A model generated the notes under the pieces. That model had not been told where the DNA came from, did no database searches, and was given only the letters and a program-made list of their open reading frames with translations. The translations under genes and the position numbers were made by a program. From JBBSDP01 sp038240605 (GTDB lineage Bacteria > Planctomycetota > Phycisphaerae > Tepidisphaerales > Tepidisphaeraceae), in the NCBI GenBank assembly GCA_038240605.1, contig JBBSDP010000001.1, positions 186,001-250,000 on the forward strand: 64,000 bases of DNA. Direction: 5' to 3'. Below are positions 35,003 to 41,475 of the stretch, piece after piece; position 1 is the stretch's first letter, and each line of letters begins with the position of its first letter.

Positions 35003-35440
35003 ATGGGCGAATTCTCCCCACCGCCTCCATCGAACGCTCCGGCGCCCAAGTGCATTAGTCTTCTTCTTTGCGAGGCGGCGCACCTCATCGCCGGCAGCGC
35101 GAATCAGATCATCGTTAACACGTTCAACTCCCTGGGCGTGAGCGGCTGTCCGATCCTCTTTCCAAAGATCACGGTCGTTTACACCCTGACCAGCGGGCAC
35201 GGCAATTATGAGCTTGACATCTCCCTGGTCCCTTCCGGCGGCGGCCCGCCGCTGATCGAAGCCCGCCAGCGAATTGAACTCGGCAACCCCCTTGCCATTT
35301 TGGATGGGGTGATGACCTTTATGAAGGTCCCGATTCCCGTGCCTGGCCGTCATTGGGTGGAAGTGCGCTGTGGAAGCGAATTGATCGGTCAGCGCCCGTT
35401 CTATGTCGGAATCACCCCCGGCGCCGGCGCGTTGGCGTGA
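35003..35440 (+). CDS. DUF6941-like cytoplasmic protein
   Basis: A 145-residue protein, ATG 35003. The pattern CISLLLCEAAHLIAGSANQIIVNTFNSLGV, then PILFPKITVVYTLTSGHGNYELDISLV, and a beta-rich end (GRHWVEVRCGSELIGQRPFYVGI) matches DUF6941. That family is small, single-domain, beta-sandwich-like, and has no known function. It ends 12 bases before the possible TTG start of the next gene. A GCGTA half-site overlaps the intergenic end. Confidence 0.75.
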   Translation: MGEFSPPPPSNAPAPKCISLLLCEAAHLIAGSANQIIVNTFNSLGVSGCPILFPKITVVYTLTSGHGNYELDISLVPSGGGPPLIEARQRIELGNPLAILDGVMTFMKVPIPVPGRHWVEVRCGSELIGQRPFYVGITPGAGALA

Positions 35441-35472
35441 CCGCGTAAGATTTGAAGGCGTCATCGTCTCCA

Positions 35473-35518
35473 TTGTTTAATCTACGCGAACGGCGTAAGA
35501 TTCTACGCGATATGCGTA
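35473..35518 (+). promoter_or_regulatory. Promoter with two TACGC-N5-GCGTA operators
   Basis: Two perfect palindromes lie at 35483-35497 and 35504-35518, with centres 21 bp apart (two helical turns). A plausible -35 (TTGTTT, 35473-35478) and -10 (TAAGAT, 35496-35501) with 17-bp spacing put the first palindrome between them. The second palindrome covers the ATG at 35512. The wHTH domain of the encoded protein is the natural ligand, so autorepression is inferred. Confidence 0.75.
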
Positions 35519-36228
35519 AGTCCTCGCCCGTTCTCTCTCCGCTGTTCAATCCCACGATGCAAGGCGTCTTGGGGGCGACGGTTCTGCGTCCTGAGCGAGA
35601 GTGGTACTTGAGCGATTTGGCCGCCCACCTCGGGGTGGGGCCGTCATCCTTGCAGCGAACGCTGGCAAAGCTGACGCGCGCGGGCATTCTCAACCGCCGT
35701 GGCAACGGCAACCGCGTTTACTACCGGCCCGATCCAGCGTGTCCGATCCTGAACGAGCTTGCGGGCATCCTGACGAAAACGGCGGGCATCGCTGAGCCGC
35801 TGCGTGAGGCGTTGGCCCCATTCGCGGGCAAGATTCGTGTCGCCTTCATCCACGGTTCCGTCGCGGAGGAACGCGAACGCTCGGAAAGCGATATTGACCT
35901 GATCATCGTCGGCGACGCGCCGAATTCCGATCTGACCTTTGCCCTGCGTCCGCTGAGCGATCGGTTGGGACGCGAGGTTAATTTTACGCGGTATACACCA
36001 AAAGAGTTTGCGGCGAAGATCGCTGACGGCCATCATTTCCTCTCGACGGTGCTGCGCAAACAGCGGATCTTTCTGATTGGCGATGAGACACTACTTCACG
36101 TTTCAAGCCTTGCAGGCGGCGGACTGCGCGTTCGTAAAGGTGGCGATCTACTTCGACAGCGCCCGCGACACGCGAAACATTTTTTCATACGACTCGCCGG
36201 CGTCCATAAGCGACACCGATGCCGATGA
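35512..36228 (+). CDS. Winged-helix/nucleotidyltransferase fusion protein
   Basis: About 238 residues from ATG 35512 (an upstream TTG at 35452 would precede the operators). An ArsR-like winged helix (LYLSDLAAHLGVGPSSLQRTL region, then LTRAGILNRRGNGNRVYYRPD wing) is followed by a minimal nucleotidyltransferase domain. It carries the classic GSVAEERERSESDIDLIIVG motif (GS-x10-DxD). Such proteins pair with a HEPN protein. The last about 45 residues (after IFLIGDE) are read in the wrong frame through the remnant of that partner, so the natural C-terminus is lost. The antitoxin/self-regulator role is inferred. Confidence 0.85.
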   Translation: MRKSSPVLSPLFNPTMQGVLGATVLRPEREWYLSDLAAHLGVGPSSLQRTLAKLTRAGILNRRGNGNRVYYRPDPACPILNELAGILTKTAGIAEPLREALAPFAGKIRVAFIHGSVAEERERSESDIDLIIVGDAPNSDLTFALRPLSDRLGREVNFTRYTPKEFAAKIADGHHFLSTVLRKQRIFLIGDETLLHVSSLAGGGLRVRKGGDLLRQRPRHAKHFFIRLAGVHKRHRCR

Positions 36229-36307
36229 TCTGCTCACGGCCGTCGAGCAGTTTCAACTGGACGCTGAAGCGTGGATCAAGACAACCTATCCCCCGCTTGC
36301 GAAATAG
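36077..36307 (+). pseudogene. 5'-truncated HEPN-domain gene
   Basis: The frame encodes HYFTFQALQAADCAFVKVAI, then YFDSARDTRNIFSYDSP, and ends ISDTDADDLLTAVEQFQLDAEAWIKTTYPPL. This matches the last about 70 residues of HEPN partners of wHTH-nucleotidyltransferases, including the RDxRN-x-x-SYD catalytic region. About 70 N-terminal residues expected before it are absent. The upstream gene runs straight into it in another frame, which looks like a deletion joining the two genes near 36080. Confidence 0.7.
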
Positions 36308-36370
36308 TGTTCGTTCACATCCCGCCAAGGCCACGGTCTTGTTTACTACCTTTGCATGTCAGCCGTCGTA

Positions 36371-36541
36371 ACTCCCGTCTCCCCCGGCTCAACCATCGGC
36401 GGCTGCCTGCTCGTCAACGCCATCAAGGCCCAAGTCGCCCACCGCCTCACCGCCGCCCCGCCCAAGGTGCTGAGCGGCGCGGCAACCATCGGCGCGGAAA
36501 GGGCTTCCACACTGTTCGAAGCCACAGGCAAGCAAGCTTAG
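36371..36541 (+). pseudogene. Duplicated 3' fragment of the SIS gene
   Basis: Encodes TPVSPGSTIGGCLLVNAIKA then QVAHRL and PPKVLSGAATIGAE. This parallels residues about 190-245 of the SIS protein at 34085, and the DNA is near identical over the first 45 bases (CCCGGCTC and ATCGGCGGCTGCCTGCTCGT). The SIS domain itself is missing, so it cannot be functional as such. It lies 1.5 kb after the parent gene. Confidence 0.85.
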
Positions 36542-36829
36542 TTAGGGAAGGAGATCGGTCGCGGGTACGGCTAAAACCGCGCCGTCACCAAGCTGAAAAA
36601 CCACCGCGCCGTTTGAGCTCACCTGCTCCGTTGACGTATAGGCGCCGTGAGCTGAGTCGGGGGCACGCCGCACTTCGATCCCGCGATCGACGAGGTTGAT
36701 CAGGGTGTACTGTGGAATCCCCGCGGCGGCGTAAATTCGCTGCTTGGTCGTGCGGTCGTAATCGAGGCTGCTATCCGCGACCTCAATGACGCAGAGGATG
36801 TCTTGTGGGAGCGGGTGTCGGGCTGTAGC
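36542..36829 (-). pseudogene. Uma2-family (DUF820) nuclease-fold remnant, C-terminal half
   Basis: The minus strand encodes RHPLPQDILCVIEVADSSLD, then YDRTTKQRIYAAAGIPQYTLINL and a beta-rich end. This is the second half of a Uma2 domain with the PD-(D/E)xK-type E/K residues (VIEVADSS and TKQ). The first about 100 residues that should precede it are gone. Instead, 31 bases further is the start of MntA on the other strand. The extension read from 36979 is antisense to mntA. Confidence 0.8.
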
Positions 36830-36859
36830 GAAAGGCATCCAGCGAGTACAATTTTCTTC

Positions 36860-37150
36860 ATGGTCACGAAGGCCGATGTCTTGAAGCGCCGAGAGGAAAT
36901 CGTCGCATTGGCTAAGCGACACGGGGCGTCCGACATACGCATTTTCGGATCGGTTGCGCGGGGCGACGCCACTGAACATTCAGATCTCGATCTTATCGTC
37001 CGCTTTGAGCCGGGACGCTCGCTGCTGGATCACGGGGGGCTGCTTATGGATCTGCGAGAGCTGCTGGGTGTAAAGGTTGACGTGATAAGTGAGAAAGGGA
37101 TTCGCGAACGATGGCGCAGGCATCTGGCGGAAGAGGCGGTGACGCTTTGA
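36860..37150 (+). CDS. mntA: MntA-type nucleotidyltransferase antitoxin
   Basis: A 96-residue protein from ATG 36860 with the minimal nucleotidyltransferase core GSVARGDATEHSDLDLIV (GS-x10-DxD) and a third acidic residue in VKVDVISE. MntA enzymes AMPylate the HepT toxin tyrosine and so neutralise it. A -10-like TACAAT (36847-36852) ends 7 bases before the ATG, so the transcript may be leaderless. Its stop overlaps the HepT TTG start. The gene sits against the Uma2 remnant. Confidence 0.92.
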   Translation: MVTKADVLKRREEIVALAKRHGASDIRIFGSVARGDATEHSDLDLIVRFEPGRSLLDHGGLLMDLRELLGVKVDVISEKGIRERWRRHLAEEAVTL

Positions 37151-37500
37151 GGACCGATCGGCTGCTGCTCGGCGATATGCTGGAAGCGATCGGCGAGGTC
37201 CTTTCGACAACGCCCTCAACGCGCGTCGAGTTTGACGGAGACAAGCTCGTCCGATCTCACGTCCTCCGTAACATCCAGATCATCGGCGAAGTCGCCTGGC
37301 GGTTGTCGCCAGCAGTCAAAGATGCTCATGCCGAAGTGCCGTGGCGCGCCATTGCCGGCATGCGCCACGCCCTGGTTCATGATTATTTTCAGGTCGATTG
37401 GGATGCCGTCTGGTCGGTTGCCCAACAGCATATGTCAACGCTCGAGGCGCAAGTCGAAGCGATACTCGTCGCGATTCCGCCCGATCCCAACGTCTCGTAA
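37111..37500 (+). CDS. hepT: HepT-type HEPN ribonuclease toxin (DUF86)
   Basis: A protein of 129 residues from ATG 37111, or 117 from TTG 37147, which overlaps the mntA TGA as TTGA and better fits family N-termini (LRTDRLLLGDMLEAI). The HEPN active site R-x4-H-x-Y is present as RHALVHDYF. LVRSHVLRNIQIIGEVAWRLS supplies the preceding helix. HepT is an RNase, or binds tRNA, until the partner AMPylates its Tyr. It is followed in convergence by smc, with only 9 bases between stop codons. Confidence 0.93.
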   Translation: MAQASGGRGGDALRTDRLLLGDMLEAIGEVLSTTPSTRVEFDGDKLVRSHVLRNIQIIGEVAWRLSPAVKDAHAEVPWRAIAGMRHALVHDYFQVDWDAVWSVAQQHMSTLEAQVEAILVAIPPDPNVS

Positions 37501-37509
37501 GACCGCACC

Positions 37510-40500
37510 TCACGCCGCTGCTTGTTCGTTGATTCGGCCCTGGCTGTCGACTTGGTCGAACTTCACGGCCACGCGCTTGCTCACGCCCTGCTCCTGCATG
37601 GTGACGCCGTACAGGATGTCGGCGATCTGCATCGTGCGCTTGGAGTGGGTGATGATGATGAAGTGGCTCTGCTCCAGGAATTCCTGGACGATCAGGTTGA
37701 AGCGCTGGTTGTTGGCCTCGTCGAGGGCGGCGTCCACTTCGTCGAGGATGCAGAAGGGGCTGGGCTTGCTTTTGAAGATGCTCATCAGCAGCGCGACGCA
37801 GGTCATCGTCTTCTCGCCGCCGGAGAGCTGGCTGATCGAGACCGGCTGCTTGCCGGGGGGACGGGCAATGATCTCGATGCCGGCGTCGAGAATGTCGACG
37901 CGGCGGGCGACGACGGGCAAGGGCTCGCCGTCGGCGCCAAGCCGCGGCTCGCCGGCGGGCCTGGCATCGTCCAGCTCGGTCTCGAGGTAGATGTCGGCCT
38001 TACCGCCGCCGAAGAGCTTGCGGAACATGCCCTGGAAATGCTCGCGGACGGCGTTGAACGTCTTCTCGAAGCGCTCGCCGCTCTCGCGGTTGATCGTGTC
38101 GATGAGTTCCTCGAGCTGCCGCTTGGACGCGGTCAGATCGGTGACCTGGCTGGAGAGGAACTGCTGGCGCTGCTCCAGCTCCTCCAGCTCGCCGATCGAG
38201 TCGAGGTTCACGTTGCCCAGGCGATGGATCTTGTCGCGCAGCTCCTTGATCTCGGTGGCGACGGCGTCCCAGTCGGCCTCGCCGGGGTCATAGCCGGCGC
38301 CGCCGTCGTCGCTGAGGGCGCGGTACTTGTGGGGCAGGTCGAGCTGGAGTTCTTCCATCGTGCGCTGCACAAGAGTCTCGAGTCGGACGCCGGCCTCGCC
38401 AATCTTCAATTGAAGGCCATGCAGCACCTGTTCGAGCTCGGCATGTTCACGGCGAAGCTCTTCCACCTGGCCGGTCAGCTCCTGCACCACCCGCTCGGAT
38501 TCAGCGACCTCCACGGTGAGCGATTCAACGCGAGCTGAAGCTTCCTGCTGCTGGGCGAGCAGCGATGCTTCCGCGGCGCGGGCGGCTTCCAACTCCCCTT
38601 CCACGTCGCCCTGGCGGGAAACGAGCGCATCGGCGGAACGCTGGAGCCGTTCGACCTGCTGCGATAGCTCGGCCCGGGCGGCGGTCTGGCGCTGCACCTG
38701 CTGCTGGCTGGCAAGCTGCTTTTCCTGGATCTGGCCGAGCAGGACGCGGGCGGCGGTGAGGCGCTCGCCGGCGTGGCGGAGCGTTTCCGCCAGATGCTGC
38801 CGCTCGGTGGCCAGCGTCTCGACGCTCTGCTGGCGCGCGGCCTGATCCGCCTCCATCGCATCGCGCTCGCGGGCGCGTTCCGCCTCTTCGGCGACGAGCT
38901 TCTCGGCCTGCCCGAGCAGCGACTGAAGCTCGCGGTCGAGGACTGGCAGCTCACGCTGAAGGGCCGACTGCTTGTCGCTGTTCTGGGCGATTCGGCTCTC
39001 CAACTCCACCTTCTGGGTGTTGGCTTTGTAGACGTCGTTGCGCAGCGCGTTCTGCTGCTCTTCCAACGCGCGGGCGGCGGCATTGCCGTCGGTAAGCTGG
39101 CGGGTGAGCTGCGCGATTCGCGCATCCACGTCGGCGATCTGCTGGTCGAGCGCTTCCAGTTCCGAACGCCGTGAGATCAGCCCCATGGCCGCGGTGAAGG
39201 GGCCGCTACGGAAGGTGCCGTCGGCCTCGATCACATCGCCGCCCGGCGTCACGTATCGGTAGCCGGCGGGGCCGTCGCGGTAAAGCGCCACGGCATCAGC
39301 CAGGGCATCGACGACGATCGTGCGACCGAGGAGATGCTGTGCCACGGGAAGGTCCTGCCGGTCGAAGCGGACCAGATCAACGGCAAAACGGATGCTCTGC
39401 GGGTGCTGGTTCCAGTTGTAAGGCGCGGTCGAGCTCGTGGCATCGGCACCCCGCCCATGATCTTGCATCGGGCCATCGTGCATGGGCGAGGCGCCCATGC
39501 CACCTGAACAAATGCCTCCCACAAGGCGGTCGAGGCAGAGGATGCTCACGCGGCCTTCGATCTCTTCGATCGTATCGTGCGCCGCCAGGACAGCGGCGGA
39601 ATCGTCGGAGAGAAGGAGCTGGTCGCGGCCATCGAGGGCGGCCTCGATCACATGGGCGTGCTCGACGTCAACGCGGAGCACGTCGGCCACCAGGCCGCGC
39701 ACGAACGAAAACCGCTGGTCGCGCTGGCGGAGGACCGCCTTCACGCCCTCACTGACCCCTTCTCGCTTCGCTTCAAGATCCACCAGCAGCTTTTGTCGGG
39801 AGATCAGTCCGGAGCGGTGCTCCCTGGCGACTCCGAGGTGTTCGCTGAGCTGCTCGATCTGCCGGCCCAGGTGAGCGGCTTCCTCGCGCGTGGCGTCGAG
39901 GCGGGACTGACGCTCGATCATCTCCGCAATCGTCGCATCGAGCGTGACCTGCATCTGGTCGCGCTGGGACTGGAGACCTTCGGCCTCGGCGATCACGGCA
40001 TCACGCCGGCCGCCGAGTCGCTCCTGCTGGGCGACGATGTTCCGCCGTTCGATGTCGATCGCGCCGAGCCGGCTGTTGACAGTGGCGAGCTTCCGCATCA
40101 GGTCGAGGATCGCTGCCTTGTGCTGTTCGAGTTCCCGGCTGAGCGCGCCTTCGCGGACCTGGCCGTCACGAAATTCCTGCTGCTGCTGTTCGATCTGCTG
40201 GCGATGGGACTCCAGCTCTTCGGTCAGCAATGCCAAAGTGCGCGTTTCGGTGGCGAGGGCTTCATCGAGCGCCGTTCGACGGGACTCGAGCTCCGCGCGA
40301 TCGGCGGCAAAGGATTCGATCTGCTCGGCCATCTGGCGAAGCTGCTGGTCGGCGTACTGCTGGCGCTGCCGCGCCGACTGTAGCGCCGCACCGGCCTGGA
40401 CGAGCTCATATTCGAGCTGCCGGCGACGCTGCGAGCGGGCATCGAGCTCCTCGCGACGGGCGGTGAGCTGCTCCTGACGGCTGCCGAGGTCGCCGGCCGC

Positions 40501-41286
40501 ATCGTCGAGGCGGAACTGCGCGTCGTCGCGCTCCCCGCTGAGCTGGGTCACATGGGTGTGATGCGTGTGATATTCCTGGAGTGCGTAGGTGAGTCGCAGC
40601 TCGGCGAGGCGGTTGGCGTGTTCCTGGTAGGTGCGGGCACGGCCCGCCTGAACCTTCACGCCGCGCAGCCTTCGCTCGACCTCTTCGACGATGTCGTGGA
40701 CGCGGAGCAGGTTCTGATCGACGCGCTCCAGCTTCCGCTGCGACTCCTTTTTTCGGGCCTTGAACTTGCTGATGCCGGCGGCCTCTTCGAAGATCAAGCG
40801 GCGTTCCTGGGGGTTGCTCTCCAGCAGCGCGGCGACGCGCCCCTGCTCGATGACGCTGTAGGCGTCGACGCCCACCCCGGTATCGAGAAACAGCTCGCGG
40901 ATGTCCTTGAGCCGGGCAATGCTGTTGTTGACCTGGTATTCGCTTGTGCCATCGCGGAACAGACGGCGGCCGACGGAGACCTCGTCCAAATCGAGGTTCA
41001 GCGTGCGTGCGCCATCAGCGCGCTTCGGATTATCGAAGACGAGCGTGACCTCGGCCATACCGGCGGGCTTGCGCCCCCCCGAGCCGTTGAAGATCACGTC
41101 GAGCATTGCCTCGCCGCGCAGGCTCTTGGCCGACTGCTCGCCGAGGACCCACTTAAATCCATCGACGACGTTGCTCTTGCCGCACCCGTTGGGTCCGACG
41201 ATTCCGATGATGGGCGAATCGAAGAGGAACTCGGTACGGTCGGCGAAGCTCTTGAAGCCGTGTAGAATCAGCTTTTTCAATCGCAT
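37510..41286 (-). CDS. smc: Chromosome segregation protein SMC
   Basis: About 1258 residues, with start ATG 41286 at MRLKKLILHGFKSFADRTEF; upstream in-frame codons are non-conserved. The Walker A GPNGCGKSN is near residue 33. A long coiled coil flanks a hinge at about 520-690 (GLVADVLRVDVEHAHVIEAAL at its start). The ABC signature LSGGEKTMTCVALLM and Walker B FCILDEVDAALDEAN lie at the C-terminus. The ScpAB partners are not in the window. The hinge is interrupted by about 35 foreign residues (MGASPMHDG...) encoded by a repeat element. It is preceded by the FlgI-like gene upstream on the same strand, with 189 bases between. Confidence 0.97.
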   Translation of the reverse strand: MRLKKLILHGFKSFADRTEFLFDSPIIGIVGPNGCGKSNVVDGFKWVLGEQSAKSLRGEAMLDVIFNGSGGRKPAGMAEVTLVFDNPKRADGARTLNLDLDEVSVGRRLFRDGTSEYQVNNSIARLKDIRELFLDTGVGVDAYSVIEQGRVAALLESNPQERRLIFEEAAGISKFKARKKESQRKLERVDQNLLRVHDIVEEVERRLRGVKVQAGRARTYQEHANRLAELRLTYALQEYHTHHTHVTQLSGERDDAQFRLDDAAGDLGSRQEQLTARREELDARSQRRRQLEYELVQAGAALQSARQRQQYADQQLRQMAEQIESFAADRAELESRRTALDEALATETRTLALLTEELESHRQQIEQQQQEFRDGQVREGALSRELEQHKAAILDLMRKLATVNSRLGAIDIERRNIVAQQERLGGRRDAVIAEAEGLQSQRDQMQVTLDATIAEMIERQSRLDATREEAAHLGRQIEQLSEHLGVAREHRSGLISRQKLLVDLEAKREGVSEGVKAVLRQRDQRFSFVRGLVADVLRVDVEHAHVIEAALDGRDQLLLSDDSAAVLAAHDTIEEIEGRVSILCLDRLVGGICSGGMGASPMHDGPMQDHGRGADATSSTAPYNWNQHPQSIRFAVDLVRFDRQDLPVAQHLLGRTIVVDALADAVALYRDGPAGYRYVTPGGDVIEADGTFRSGPFTAAMGLISRRSELEALDQQIADVDARIAQLTRQLTDGNAAARALEEQQNALRNDVYKANTQKVELESRIAQNSDKQSALQRELPVLDRELQSLLGQAEKLVAEEAERARERDAMEADQAARQQSVETLATERQHLAETLRHAGERLTAARVLLGQIQEKQLASQQQVQRQTAARAELSQQVERLQRSADALVSRQGDVEGELEAARAAEASLLAQQQEASARVESLTVEVAESERVVQELTGQVEELRREHAELEQVLHGLQLKIGEAGVRLETLVQRTMEELQLDLPHKYRALSDDGGAGYDPGEADWDAVATEIKELRDKIHRLGNVNLDSIGELEELEQRQQFLSSQVTDLTASKRQLEELIDTINRESGERFEKTFNAVREHFQGMFRKLFGGGKADIYLETELDDARPAGEPRLGADGEPLPVVARRVDILDAGIEIIARPPGKQPVSISQLSGGEKTMTCVALLMSIFKSKPSPFCILDEVDAALDEANNQRFNLIVQEFLEQSHFIIITHSKRTMQIADILYGVTMQEQGVSKRVAVKFDQVDSQGRINEQAAA
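39437..39503. repeat. Palindromic repeat element in frame inside smc
   Basis: Arms 39437-39459 and 39481-39503 are 23 bases each and inverted with three mismatches (GTGGCATCGGCACCCCGCCC and the reverse complement of CATGGGCGAGGCGCCCATGC). The right arm recurs at 27701-27724. In the minus-strand frame it encodes GGMGASPMHDGPMQDHGRGA. Confidence 0.85.
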
Positions 41287-41433
41287 GGGCGAGCGGTCCT
41301 CCATGACCGGTTTAAGTTGTCGAGCCGCCTCACGATTCTGAAGGTTGTCGAGGCGATTGCAAGGCTTTGCCCTCGTAAAACGAGTCCTAGGCACATTCGG
41401 GCACGCGAGAAGTCCGTTCCCCAATCATTGAAC

Positions 41434-41450
41434 GGTGGGCCGAGCCCACC
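41434..41450. repeat. GGTGGGCCGAGCCCACC palindrome-like core
   Basis: A 17-base copy of the core found at 7671-7687, in reverse complement, in the gap between smc and the FlgI-like gene. Confidence 0.7.
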
Positions 41451-41475
41451 CCTGCATGACCCTGCGCTCAACGCG

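Noticed and set aside
34003..35058. Plus-strand frame of 351 codons overlapping the SIS gene
   Set aside because: Arg/Pro/Gly-rich shadow of the SIS reading frame; begins in the GAACCCC repeat.
36860..36979. Extension of the Uma2 remnant to a full gene starting at 36979 (minus)
   Set aside because: This part is exactly antisense to the MntA catalytic region and has no similarity to the Uma2 N-terminal half.
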